NCBI RefSeq assembly: GCF_041154485.1
Contig: NZ_AP028670.1
Location: 868,001 to 932,000, forward strand
Direction of reading: 5' to 3'
Source of the DNA: Variovorax sp. V93
GTDB taxonomy: Bacteria; Pseudomonadota; Gammaproteobacteria; Burkholderiales; Burkholderiaceae_C
DNA: 64,000 bases
Shown piece by piece: positions 26,422 through 34,604 of the stretch. Position 1 is the first letter of the stretch; the number at the start of each line of letters is the position of its first letter. The translations under genes and the position numbers were made by a program. The notes beneath the pieces are model-generated. The model made no database searches. It saw only the letters and a program-made list of their open reading frames with translations, and was not told the DNA's origin.

Positions 26422-26974
26422 GACGACGCCCGCAGGCCCGCATGCAGCCCCTCGTTTCCCTGCGCCGGCCGAGGCCTCGCGCTCCGCGGAACAGCGCGCG
26501 GCCTATGACCTGATCGAACGGCGGCGCGGTCGCGTGCCGGCCCCCTACCTGCCGCTGCTGGGGAGCCCCCGAATTGCCGATCTTCTGGAGCAACTCTCGA
26601 CCGAGCTTTGGACCGGCACGCTGCCGCAGCGGGTGCGGGAAGCGGTCTTTCTCATGACCGCGCACAGGCAGCAGTGCCGCCACCAATGGGAGACCCACGC
26701 AGCCAAGGCCTTGTCGGCCGGACTTTCGCCGGAGATGGTCGAGGCGATTGCGGCCGGCAGGATTCCAGAGGATGGCGGACCCGTGGAGGCCGCAGGCCGG
26801 TTCTTCCTGGCGCTCACCGAACACCACCGCGTCGCGGACGAAGTGTTCGGGCAAGTACAGCGGCATTTCGGAGAACACGGCATGGCCGAACTGGTTGCAT
26901 TCTGCGGGCTGGCCGGCACCGTCGCCCTGCTCTTGAATGTGCAGGTCCCCGAAGCCCCGGCCTGCTCCGCCTAA
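26414..26974 (+). CDS. Carboxymuconolactone decarboxylase (CMD)-family protein
   Basis: A 186-residue AhpD/CMD-fold helical protein (LWTGTLPQRVREAVFLMTAH, QQCRHQWETHAAKALSAGLS, HGMAELVAFCGLAGTVALLL). The classical C-x-x-C of AhpD is reduced to one Cys before RHQWETH. Its start overlaps the end of the Bug receptor by eight bases. The context suggests a late step in breakdown of the acid taken up by this operon. It ends in a strong inverted repeat shared with the convergent gene. Confidence 0.75.
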   Translation: MPETTPAGPHAAPRFPAPAEASRSAEQRAAYDLIERRRGRVPAPYLPLLGSPRIADLLEQLSTELWTGTLPQRVREAVFLMTAHRQQCRHQWETHAAKALSAGLSPEMVEAIAAGRIPEDGGPVEAAGRFFLALTEHHRVADEVFGQVQRHFGEHGMAELVAFCGLAGTVALLLNVQVPEAPACSA

Positions 26975-27006
26975 GCGCTGCGCTGGCTGAGCGGAACGCA
27001 GCGCTT
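26973..27006. terminator. Bidirectional hairpin between convergent genes
   Basis: AAGCGCTGCG at 26973-26982 pairs perfectly with CGCAGCGCTT at 26997-27006, a 10-bp stem with a 14-base loop that includes parts of both stop codons. No long T-run follows, but the place between convergent genes suits a two-way terminator. Confidence 0.55.
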
Positions 27007-27806
27007 CAGGCGTCGCACACGGAGCCGCGATACAGCCGCCGATACGCCGCGGGCGTGCTGCCGAAGCGTTCCCTGAATGCCGTCGTGAAATTCGCGGCAC
27101 TCGAGAACCCGATCGCATGTGCCAACTCCTCGATGCCGAGCGGCGTCTGGGCGAGCAGATGCTGCGCGCGCAGCAGCCGCGCCTCGCGCGCGAACTCGAG
27201 CACGGTCCGCCCCGTGTGCGCACGGAATGCCCGCGTCAGCCGCTTCTCGTGCGTGCCCACGCGCGCGGCGAGCGCCGGCAGCGGTGGCACGTTCGCAAGG
27301 TCGCCCTCGATGAGCCGCTGCGCGGCCGTGACGATCACGCGGTCCAGGTCGTGGGGTTCGTCGTCTTCGGACGCCGGCGGTTGCGTGCCGCGGCGTGCGA
27401 GCGTGAGGTGGACCGCGACGCGAACCAGCACCTCTTCGGGTTCGAAGGGCTTGAGGATGTAGTCGACGCCGCCCTCTCGCAGACCGGTCAGCCGCTCCTC
27501 GAGCGTGGCACCGGCGGTGAGAAAAATCACCGGGATGTGCGCGGTGGCGTGGTCCGCCTTCAGCAGCCGGCACACCTCGAAGCCGCTGGTGGCACCCAGG
27601 TGTACGTCGAGCAGGATCAGGTCAGGCTGCAGCACCCCGGCGCGGCGGTAGCCCTCGAGCGCGTCGAAGGCAAGGCTGATGCGGTGGCCGACGCGGCGCA
27701 GCGCGGCAAGCAACACCTGGAGCTCCTCGACGCTGTCGTCGATGACCAGGATGTGCGCACGCTCGGTGGAAGATTGGAGCCAGTAGGACATGAAGATGCG
27801 GCACAT
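27006..27806 (-). CDS. Response regulator with AraC-type output
   Basis: About 266 residues: a receiver domain (ILVIDDSVEELQVLLAALRR, LILLDVHLGATSGFEV with the phospho-accepting Asp, VIFLTAGA, YILKPFEP) and an AraC-type double HTH (LPALAARVGTHEKRLTRAF, ELAHAIGFSSAANFTTAFRE). This REC-AraC order is seen in a small class of regulators. Start may be ATG 27806 or 27791; neither has a clear ribosome site. Three 10-bp repeats lie upstream. It is probably controlled by the OmpR-type regulator encoded just before it. Confidence 0.85.
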   Translation of the reverse strand: MCRIFMSYWLQSSTERAHILVIDDSVEELQVLLAALRRVGHRISLAFDALEGYRRAGVLQPDLILLDVHLGATSGFEVCRLLKADHATAHIPVIFLTAGATLEERLTGLREGGVDYILKPFEPEEVLVRVAVHLTLARRGTQPPASEDDEPHDLDRVIVTAAQRLIEGDLANVPPLPALAARVGTHEKRLTRAFRAHTGRTVLEFAREARLLRAQHLLAQTPLGIEELAHAIGFSSAANFTTAFRERFGSTPAAYRRLYRGSVCDA

Positions 27807-27850
27807 GGCGCGTGCCGCATGGTGCAAGTCCCGACCATTTGTTTCATGTG

Positions 27851-27882
27851 CCCTTCCTGACCTTTTCTGACGGTTCCTCACC
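27851..27882 (-). promoter_or_regulatory. Three tandem 10-bp repeats between two response regulator genes
   Basis: Read on the minus strand, GTGAGGAACC, GTCAGAAAAG and GTCAGGAAGG follow each other at one helical turn, about 45-75 bases before the REC-AraC start. This is the typical arrangement of OmpR/PhoB-type operator half-sites. Confidence 0.5.
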
Positions 27883-27918
27883 ATGCGCCTGGCCCGTGCG
27901 CCCGGCACCCAAGGGGCG

Positions 27919-28632
27919 TCAGCTCGCGAGCACGTAGCCTTTGCCGCGCACCGAATGCAACGGCAGGCGCATGCCGAGCTTCGCGGCCTTTCGCCGCAGC
28001 CGGCTGGCGATCGCGTCGATGCGGTGCTCGTCGAAATCGAACACGTCGCCACCGAGCGCGCGGATCAGGTCGTCGCGGCTCACCGCTGTGCCGCGCTGCC
28101 CGAACAGGCAGCCGAGGAAGGCGCGCTCGCTGGTCGTGAGCGCCATCTGCCGGCCTTCGGGATCGCCGAGAATCCAGTCGCCTTCGAGCAGGCGCCAGGC
28201 GGCGGGTTCGGACGGCGCAGGCACTGCGTTCCCCTGCGGTGCGGCCGTGAGCCGGCGGCCGACCGCATTCAGCGTCTCGGCCAGTTCCAGCATGTTCACC
28301 GGCTTCACCATGTAGGCGTCGGCACCTTCGCGCAGGCCCAGCAGCCGGTCTTCGAGCTTGCCCCGCGCGGTGACCAGCACCAACCCGAGCCGTCGCTGCA
28401 CCGCGCGCAAGTGTGAAACGACCGCGAGGCCGCTCTCGCCCGGCAGTCCGATGTCCACGACCGCGATGTCGCAGGGCTGGACCGCGAACGCCTTGTAGAA
28501 CGACGGGGCATCGCCGAAGCCCTCCGCGTCGAAGCCGAGCTCTCCGAGTGCGAAGACGGTTTCTGTGCGGATGTCTTCGTCGTCTTCGATCACATGGATG
28601 CGAAGACCGGTGCGCGGGCTCGGGGATGGCAT
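27919..28632 (-). CDS. OmpR-type response regulator
   Basis: A 237-residue receiver plus winged helix: RIHVIEDDEDIRTETVFALG, AVVDIGLPGESGLAVVSHLR (phospho-accepting Asp), LVTARGKLEDR, YMVKPVNMLEL, then LTTSERAFLGCLFGQRGTAV and LHSVRGKGYVLAS. It is divergent from its probable kinase across only 28 bases. Upstream on the same strand as the REC-AraC gene, it is the natural candidate to bind the 10-bp repeats between them. Confidence 0.92.
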   Translation of the reverse strand: MPSPSPRTGLRIHVIEDDEDIRTETVFALGELGFDAEGFGDAPSFYKAFAVQPCDIAVVDIGLPGESGLAVVSHLRAVQRRLGLVLVTARGKLEDRLLGLREGADAYMVKPVNMLELAETLNAVGRRLTAAPQGNAVPAPSEPAAWRLLEGDWILGDPEGRQMALTTSERAFLGCLFGQRGTAVSRDDLIRALGGDVFDFDEHRIDAIASRLRRKAAKLGMRLPLHSVRGKGYVLAS

Positions 28633-28660
28633 GGCGCGGAAAGTATAAAGTCGCGCCCCA

Positions 28661-30751
28661 ATGCGCCTCGACGTCGAAACCACCCGGGCAGGCCCAGGCT
28701 GCCTGCTCGTTCTTCTGTGCCTGCTGCTGGGGTGCCTTGCGATGCCCGCCAGGGCGCTGGTCCTGTCGGCATCCGACGGCCTCGGCCGCGGCGTGCAACT
28801 CTCCGGAGCCCTCGAGATCCAGCGCGATCCCTCGGGCCGGTGGCGCATTGCCGACGTCGCGCGCGGTGCGCAGCGAAGCGGCTTCGCGCCGCTCGAAGGG
28901 CCGGTGCAGGAAGGCTTCGGCCGCGACGCGGTGTGGCTGCGCTTCTCGCTCGCGCGCACGGCCGACGCGCCCGCGCGATGGCTGCTGCGCGTGCGACCGC
29001 CGCGCATCCACGAAGCCACCCTGTATGCGCCGGACGGGCGCGGCGGATTCGTCGAGACGCCGCTCGGCGACGCACGCCCGTTCGCGGCGCGCGAGATCCC
29101 CGACCACAACTTCGCGTTCCCGCTCGACCTGCCGACCGAGCCGGCCGTCTATTTCCTGCGGCTGCGCAACGACGGGCCGTCGCTGCGGGCCGAACTGGAC
29201 CTGTGGCAGCCCCTCGGCTTCGAGCGCGACCGCACGGCCGACTACGCCACCATGGGCGTGCTGCTCGGCGCCGCCCTGCTCGCCGTCTGCATGAACCTGA
29301 TCTTCGGGGCCTGGCTGCGGGACGGGCTCTACGCCCACTACGCGCTCTACGTGCTCTGCATCGCGGCCCTGTCGGTCAACCGCCAGGGGTTCGCCGCGCA
29401 GTGGTTCCTCGACGATCGCCCCGAGCGCGTTGCGCAGACGCTGCTGGCCGTCAACTGCTTCTTCAACATGGTGGGTACCGCGTTCATGTCGCGCATCTTC
29501 CAGTTCCGGCGCCACTGGCCGCCCGCGGCATATTTCTTCAGTGCGGTCGTGGTGTTCAACTTCGCTGCATTCGTGCTGGCCCTGGCTGGCCATCACGCCG
29601 CCATCGCGACCTGGGTCAGCGCGGGCAGCACCGCATCCACGCTGTTCGGCGCGGTCTTCGTCTGCTACCTGCTCTTCGTGCGGCGCCAGTTCCAGTACCT
29701 GCTTCCGGCCTCGGCCTTCGCGGTGGGAACGGTGCTGGGACTCTACGGGCTGTTGAAGCTCTGGTTCGGCGACCGCGTGCCCGGCGTGGCGCCCGACCGC
29801 ATCTATTGGCTCGGCAGCATGTTCCACCTCATCCTGCTGAACGTGGCCGTGGCCGACCGGACGCGTCGCGCCGAGCGCGACTTCCGCGCCGAGCGCGAGC
29901 GTGTGCTCGCGGTGCGGCTGGAAGCCGAACAGGCGCTCGAAGGCACGGTCGCGCGGCGCACCGCCGAACTGCAGCAGACCAATGCCGCGCTGCATGAGGA
30001 GATCGCGGCCCGTGCCCGCCTCGAAGCCCGGCTGCGCGAGTCGCTCGAGGTCGAGCGCCAGGCGATCGCGCAGCAGCGCGAGTTCGTCTCCATGGTGTCG
30101 CACGAGTTCCGCACGCCGTTGACAGTGATCGACGGCGCGGCGCAATCGCTCGACATCTCGAAGCTCGGCACGGAGCCCGTAGTGAAGCAGCGCACCGAGC
30201 GGATCCGGCGCGCCGTGCAGCGCCTGACCATGCTGATCGAGAACATCCTGCTGGCCGACCGCCTCCAGCCCGAGAACCGGACGCTTCGCATCGAAGCCCT
30301 CGACATGGCGGCGCTCGCGCGCGGCCTGTGCGAGAGCTTCCACTTTCCCGGCGCTTCGCGCCTGGTGCTCGACGTGCACGAGCCCCTGTCCAGGGTGCGC
30401 GGCGATCGGGCGCTGCTCGAGATCGCGCTGCAGAACCTGATGCAGAACGCATTGAAGTACTCGCCGCCGGAGCAACCGGTGCATGTCGTGCTGCGGCAGA
30501 CGGACAACACCGTGCAGGTCGACGTGATCGACCGGGGGCCCGGGGTCGCACCGGCCGATGCGGCCCGCATCTTCGAGAAATACTTCCGTGCCGAAACCGC
30601 GAGCGCAGTGGCCGGCACCGGACTGGGGCTTCACCTGTCGCGCGAGATCGCGATCCGCCATGGCGGCGACGTGGTGCTGCACGAAACGGGCACCGGCGGG
30701 TCCACATTCCGCCTGGCGATTCCGGCTGCGCCGCTCGGGCCGGGCGCATGA
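28661..30751 (+). CDS. 7TMR-DISM sensor histidine kinase
   Basis: A 696-residue kinase. Signal peptide, then a periplasmic DISM_extracellular-2 domain (about 40-185: DAVWLRFSLARTADAPARWL, IPDHNFAFPLDLPTEPAVYF), seven membrane helices (about 195-400), a coiled coil (about 400-470), HisKA (FVSMVSHEFRTPLTV, His481) and HATPase (NLMQNALKYSPPEQ, DRGPGVAP, GTGLGLHL). The divergent gene is its likely OmpR-type partner; the REC-AraC gene may be a second partner. The 28-base spacer contains GGCGCG-N13-CGCGCC around an A/T-rich centre. Confidence 0.93.
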   Translation: MRLDVETTRAGPGCLLVLLCLLLGCLAMPARALVLSASDGLGRGVQLSGALEIQRDPSGRWRIADVARGAQRSGFAPLEGPVQEGFGRDAVWLRFSLARTADAPARWLLRVRPPRIHEATLYAPDGRGGFVETPLGDARPFAAREIPDHNFAFPLDLPTEPAVYFLRLRNDGPSLRAELDLWQPLGFERDRTADYATMGVLLGAALLAVCMNLIFGAWLRDGLYAHYALYVLCIAALSVNRQGFAAQWFLDDRPERVAQTLLAVNCFFNMVGTAFMSRIFQFRRHWPPAAYFFSAVVVFNFAAFVLALAGHHAAIATWVSAGSTASTLFGAVFVCYLLFVRRQFQYLLPASAFAVGTVLGLYGLLKLWFGDRVPGVAPDRIYWLGSMFHLILLNVAVADRTRRAERDFRAERERVLAVRLEAEQALEGTVARRTAELQQTNAALHEEIAARARLEARLRESLEVERQAIAQQREFVSMVSHEFRTPLTVIDGAAQSLDISKLGTEPVVKQRTERIRRAVQRLTMLIENILLADRLQPENRTLRIEALDMAALARGLCESFHFPGASRLVLDVHEPLSRVRGDRALLEIALQNLMQNALKYSPPEQPVHVVLRQTDNTVQVDVIDRGPGVAPADAARIFEKYFRAETASAVAGTGLGLHLSREIAIRHGGDVVLHETGTGGSTFRLAIPAAPLGPGA

Positions 30752-30776
30752 CCGAGCGGCGCGCACGAACGTTCTG

Positions 30777-30798
30777 CCGCAGCACCCCTGCTGCGGCC
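30777..30798 (+). terminator. Hairpin after the sensor kinase gene
   Basis: GCCGCAGCA and TGCTGCGGC form a perfect 9-bp stem with a CCCC loop, 25 bases after the kinase stop. There is no T-run, so termination is plausible but not certain. Confidence 0.5.
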
Positions 30799-30844
30799 AT
30801 GGCCGGATCGACCCTGCGCGCTTGCGTCTTGCCTAATAAAATGT

Positions 30845-30858
30845 ATGATACGCATCAT
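30845..30858. promoter_or_regulatory. TetR operator over its own -10 box and start codons
   Basis: ATGATACGCATCAT has 5-bp arms around four bases. It overlaps a TATGAT -10-like box (30844-30849, with TTGCGT 16 bases before) and both possible ATG starts of the TetR gene. The same ATGAT-N4-ATCAT followed by GCGA recurs at 31486. Confidence 0.65.
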
Positions 30859-31444
30859 GCGAAATACAAAGCACAGCGTCAGGGCAGCGGCCAAGGAGGC
30901 CTCGCACGAGCGCATCGTGTCCGTGGCTGCCCGGGCGATCCGGCGCAGCGGCTACGACGGCACCGGCGTGGCCGACATCATGAAGGAAGCCGGCTTGACC
31001 CATGGCGCCTTCTACGCCCACTTCCCGTCGCGCGAGGCCATGCTGGCCGAAGCCGCGGGCCGGGCCTGCGCGGAATCGGCGGCCGCGGTGGCGAAGGTCG
31101 CCTCCGAGGCCCCCCCCGGGCAGGCCCTGGCCGCCATGCTGGGCGCCTATCTCTCGCCGGAACACGTGGCACACGCGGAAATGGGATGCCCACTGGCCGC
31201 GCTGGGCTCGGAAACGCCGCGCCAGGCCGCCGAAGTCCGCCGGGTGACCACCCGGCACGTCAAGGAAATGATCGATCTCGCCGCGCGCCAGTCGCCCGAC
31301 TGGGGGCAGCCCGCCGCACATGAACGCGCACTCGTGACCGTCGCCACCATGGTGGGCACCTTGCTGCTGGCGCGTGCGGTCGACGATCCGGCGCTGTCGG
31401 ACGGCCTGTGCGAGGCCGCGCTGAAGCACCTGGCTCCGGCCTGA
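30857..31444 (+). CDS. TetR-family regulator
   Basis: A 195-residue TetR protein: HTH RIVSVAARAIRRSGYDGTG, then MKEAGLTHGAFYAHFPSREA, and a C-terminal effector domain with GCPLAALGSE as in NemR/AcrR-like regulators. Start could be ATG 30845 or 30857; the second fits a leaderless transcript because it lies 7-8 bases after the TATGAT box. It probably represses itself and the four-gene operon that follows, which carries the same operator. Confidence 0.88.
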   Translation: MRNTKHSVRAAAKEASHERIVSVAARAIRRSGYDGTGVADIMKEAGLTHGAFYAHFPSREAMLAEAAGRACAESAAAVAKVASEAPPGQALAAMLGAYLSPEHVAHAEMGCPLAALGSETPRQAAEVRRVTTRHVKEMIDLAARQSPDWGQPAAHERALVTVATMVGTLLLARAVDDPALSDGLCEAALKHLAPA

Positions 31445-31485
31445 ATCCGCCACCGCGACACGCATCCCTTCTTTCGCCCACAAAT

Positions 31486-31499
31486 ATGATGACTATCAT
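31486..31499. promoter_or_regulatory. Second TetR operator over the DUF2147 start
   Basis: ATGATGACTATCAT repeats the ATGAT-N4-ATCAT pattern of the tetR operator, again with TATGAT at its left end and GCGA after it, and again covers the ATG codons of the gene. Confidence 0.65.
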
Positions 31500-32007
31500 G
31501 CGACATGAACGACGCCCGGCCGGCGGCCCCCGCGCGCTCCCGCTCCTTGTCTCGCTCGCCTTCCAGGGCCTCGCCGTGGCCGCAGCGCTCACGGCGATGC
31601 CGGCCCGGGCGGACCAGACATCGCCCGTTGGCCTGTGGAAGAACGTCGACGACGTCAGCGGCAAGCCGCGCGCGCTGATCCGCCTCACCGAATCGAATGG
31701 CGTTCTCCAGGGAAAGATTGAGAAGGTGTTCCCGGCCCCGGACGAAGACCCGAATCCGACCTGCGACAAGTGCGAAGGCGCCAACAGAAACGCACCGGTC
31801 GTCGGGCTGGTGATCCTCAGCGGCCTGAGCAAGGACGGCGACGAATATGCCGGCGGCCAGATCCTCGATCCCGACAACGGCAAGGTCTATCGCAGCACCG
31901 TGCGCCTGACCGACAACGGCAAGAAGCTCAGCGTGCGCGGCTACATCGGTGTGCCCATGCTGGGCCGTTCACAGACCTGGATACGCCAGGAACAAGGAAG
32001 ATCATGA
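31498..32007 (+). CDS. DUF2147 exported protein
   Basis: A 169-residue exported protein: signal peptide to about residue 38 (LPLLVSLAFQGLAVAAALTA, then MPARA), then a DUF2147 beta-barrel-like domain (SPVGLWKNVDDVSGKPRALI, PTCDKCEGANRNAPVVGLVI, LTDNGKKLSVRGYIG). The function of the family is unknown. Starts at 31486, 31489 and 31498 are all possible; 31498 is taken because the first two lie within the operator and before the probable transcript start. It is the first gene of the TetR-linked operon and overlaps the next by four bases. Confidence 0.8.
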   Translation: MRHERRPAGGPRALPLLVSLAFQGLAVAAALTAMPARADQTSPVGLWKNVDDVSGKPRALIRLTESNGVLQGKIEKVFPAPDEDPNPTCDKCEGANRNAPVVGLVILSGLSKDGDEYAGGQILDPDNGKVYRSTVRLTDNGKKLSVRGYIGVPMLGRSQTWIRQEQGRS

Positions 32008-33005
32008 AAGCATTTGTTCTCGATCGATACGCCAAAAAGGGGGCGCTGCGATCGGCAGACGTGCCGATGCCGGAACTGCGCGACGACGAAGTCCTGGTCG
32101 AGGTGCATGCCGCCGGCCTGAACGTGCTGGACGCCAAGATCCGGGATGGGGAGTTCAAGCTCATCCTGCCGTACCGCCTGCCCCTCGTGCTGGGCCATGA
32201 CGTGGCTGGCGTCGTGGCCAAGGTCGGCCCGCGCGTGCAGCAGTTCAAGCCGGGCGACGAGGTCTATGCGCGGGCGGACGATTTCCGGATCGGCACCTTC
32301 GCCGAGTTCGTCGCAGTCAAGGAGGCATCGCTCGCGCCCAAGCCGCAGGGCCTGACGATGGAAGAAGCCGCGTCCATTCCGCTGGTGGCCTTGACGGCCT
32401 GGCAGGCGCTGGTCGAGAAGGCCGGGCTCAAGAAGGGACAGAAGGTCTTCATCCAGGCGGGCTCCGGCGGCGTCGGCACCTTGGCGATCCAGCTGGCCAA
32501 GCACCTGGGCGCCACCGTCGCCACGACCACAGGCCCGACCAATGTCGCGCTCGTGAAGCGCCTGGGCGCGGATGTCGCCATCGACTACAGGACGCAGGAT
32601 TTCGAGGATGTGCTGCGCGACTACGACGTGGTCCTGAACAGCCAGGACGGCAAGACGCTCGAGAAATCCCTGCGCGTGCTCAGGCGCGGCGGCAAGCTCA
32701 TCACCATCTCCGGCCCACCCGATCCCGAGTTCGGCAAGCAGATCGGCGCGCCCGGTTTCGTGAAGCTGGTCATGCGGCTGTTGAGCGCAGGCGTCCGGCG
32801 CAGGGCCCGAAGCCGCGGCGTCGATTTCTCGTTTCTCTTCATGAAGGCGAACGGGAGCCAGCTGCGCGAGATCACGCGCCTCATCGAGGCCGGTGCCATC
32901 CGGCCCGTGATGGACCGGGTGTTCCCGTTCGACGCCACCAATGAAGCCCTGGCCTATGTCGAAGCGGGCCGCGCCAAGGGCAAGGTCGTCGTCAAGCTCA
33001 AGTGA
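32004..33005 (+). CDS. NADPH-dependent quinone-oxidoreductase-like MDR enzyme
   Basis: A 333-residue medium-chain reductase without zinc ligands (LPLVLGHDVAGVVAKVG in place of GHE), with the nucleotide loop IQAGSGGVGTLAIQLAKHLG and the ending RAKGKVVVKL. It resembles 2-haloacrylate reductases and other alkenal/quinone reductases that use NADPH on electrophilic double bonds. Translationally coupled to the DUF2147 gene (ATGA). In a TetR-regulated operon it may detoxify a reactive carbonyl or quinone. Confidence 0.88.
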   Translation: MKAFVLDRYAKKGALRSADVPMPELRDDEVLVEVHAAGLNVLDAKIRDGEFKLILPYRLPLVLGHDVAGVVAKVGPRVQQFKPGDEVYARADDFRIGTFAEFVAVKEASLAPKPQGLTMEEAASIPLVALTAWQALVEKAGLKKGQKVFIQAGSGGVGTLAIQLAKHLGATVATTTGPTNVALVKRLGADVAIDYRTQDFEDVLRDYDVVLNSQDGKTLEKSLRVLRRGGKLITISGPPDPEFGKQIGAPGFVKLVMRLLSAGVRRRARSRGVDFSFLFMKANGSQLREITRLIEAGAIRPVMDRVFPFDATNEALAYVEAGRAKGKVVVKLK

Positions 33006-33048
33006 GCCCCGTTCATTTCCTGTCCCTTTCTTTTTTTGGAGACTCCTC

Positions 33049-33753
33049 ATGAAGATCGAAAATTCCGTCGCCCTTGTCACGGGCGCCAACCGCGGCATCG
33101 GCCTGGCGTTCGCGCGCGAGTTGCTCGCCCGCGGCGCCCGCAAGGTCTACGTGGGCGCACGCGACACTGCGGCGGTGACGCAACCCGGCGTCCAGGCGCT
33201 GCGCCTGGACGTCAACAATCCGGACGACGTGGCGGCCGCCGCGGCGGCAGCGCCCGATGTGACGCTGGTCGTCAACAACGCCGGCATCGCCCAGCCCGGA
33301 GGCTTTCTCGCGGACGATAGCGAAGACACGGCACGCCGCATTTTCGAGACCAACTTCTTTGCGGTGCTGCGCATGAGCAAGACCTTCGCGCCGATTCTCA
33401 AGGCCAACGGCGGCGGCGCGCTGCTCAACGTCCTGTCGATCGCCTCTTGGGTGAACGGCGGCGAGCTGGCGGCCTATTCGGCAAGCAAGTCGGCCGCGTG
33501 GTCGCTCACCAATGCTTTGCGCAGCGAACTGGCGGCGCAGAAGACGCAGGTGCTCGCGCTGCACATGGCGTATGTCGATACCGACCTCACGCGCGGGTTC
33601 GATGTGCCGAAGACGAGCCCCGAATTGATCGTGAAGCGTGCGCTCGACGGGCTCGAATCGAATCTCGACGAGGTGCTGGCCGATGAGCTCACCCAGCAAG
33701 TCAAGCTTGGGATGACGGCGCCGAGGCCCAGCTACCTTCCGCAGGTGGCCTGA
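33049..33753 (+). CDS. Short-chain dehydrogenase/reductase
   Basis: A 234-residue classical SDR: VALVTGANRGIGLAFARELL, VVNNAGIAQPGG, LLNVLSIASW (catalytic Ser) and AAYSASKSAAWSLTNALRSE (Y-x-x-x-K). GGAG precedes the ATG by 8 bases. Third gene of the TetR-linked operon; substrate unknown. The following hydrolase starts on the base after its stop codon. Confidence 0.9.
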   Translation: MKIENSVALVTGANRGIGLAFARELLARGARKVYVGARDTAAVTQPGVQALRLDVNNPDDVAAAAAAAPDVTLVVNNAGIAQPGGFLADDSEDTARRIFETNFFAVLRMSKTFAPILKANGGGALLNVLSIASWVNGGELAAYSASKSAAWSLTNALRSELAAQKTQVLALHMAYVDTDLTRGFDVPKTSPELIVKRALDGLESNLDEVLADELTQQVKLGMTAPRPSYLPQVA

Positions 33754-34590
33754 GTGCACCGCTGGACGGACGTTCCCACGAAGTCCATCTCGGCCGGTGG
33801 CGTGGACTTCGCCTACCGCGAACTGGGAGCGCGCAATGGTGCAACCCCGGTGGTGTGCCTCGTTCACCTCGCGGCCGTCCTGGACAACTGGGACCCTCGC
33901 ATCATGGACGGCCTCGCCGCGAAGCACCACGTGATCGCCTTCGACAGCCGCGGCGTCGGCGCGTCGAGCGGCTCGCCATCCGATTCGATGGAACAGATGG
34001 CGGACGACGCCATCGCGTTCATCAAGGCGCTGGGGTTCGCGCAGGTCGACCTCTTCGGCTTTTCGATGGGCGGCATGATCGCCCAGGAAATCGTGCTTAA
34101 GGAGCCGCAGCTCGTGCGCAAGATGATCCTCGCGGGCACCGGCCCCGCGGGCGGCAAGGGCATCAGCACGGTGGCCAGGGTGTCGCACTGGGACCTGCTG
34201 CGGGGCCTCGTCACCGGCCAGGACCCCAAGCAGTTCCTGTTCTTCACGCGCACGCCGGGCGCCATCGAGGCCGGCAAGGCCTTTCTCGCGCGATTGAAGG
34301 AACGCTCGGACCACCGCGACAAGAAGATCACGATCGCCGCATACCTGGCGCAGCTGCGGGCACTGAAGGCCTGGGGCCGCAAGAGGCCCGTCGATCTTTC
34401 GGCAGTCAGGCAGCCGGTGCTCATCGTCAACGGCGACGACGACCGGATGGTCCCGACGTCGAATTCGCACGAACTGGCTCGGCGGCTTCCGAACAGCACG
34501 CTCTTCATCTATCCCGATGCCGGCCATGGCAGCGTGTTCCAGTTCCATGCCGACTTCGTACCCAGGGCGATCGAATTCCTGGGCCGGTAG
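33754..34590 (+). CDS. Alpha/beta hydrolase
   Basis: A 278-residue hydrolase with a GTG start directly after the SDR stop. Motifs: FDSRGVGASSG, VDLFGFSMGGMIAQEIVL (nucleophile Ser in G-F-S-M-G), VLIVNGDDDRMVP (Asp) and PDAGHGSVFQ (His). It is like haloperoxidase- or esterase-type members. The last gene of the TetR-linked operon. No T-rich terminator is seen; the hipBA operator array starts 15 bases after its stop. Confidence 0.88.
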   Translation: MHRWTDVPTKSISAGGVDFAYRELGARNGATPVVCLVHLAAVLDNWDPRIMDGLAAKHHVIAFDSRGVGASSGSPSDSMEQMADDAIAFIKALGFAQVDLFGFSMGGMIAQEIVLKEPQLVRKMILAGTGPAGGKGISTVARVSHWDLLRGLVTGQDPKQFLFFTRTPGAIEAGKAFLARLKERSDHRDKKITIAAYLAQLRALKAWGRKRPVDLSAVRQPVLIVNGDDDRMVPTSNSHELARRLPNSTLFIYPDAGHGSVFQFHADFVPRAIEFLGR

Positions 34591-34604
34591 GCGCTCTGGC
34601 AGAC

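Noticed and set aside
28633-28657. GGCGCG-N13-CGCGCC in the 28-base kinase/regulator spacer
   Set aside because: Short GC-only arms are expected by chance in this composition; noted with the kinase but not called an operator.
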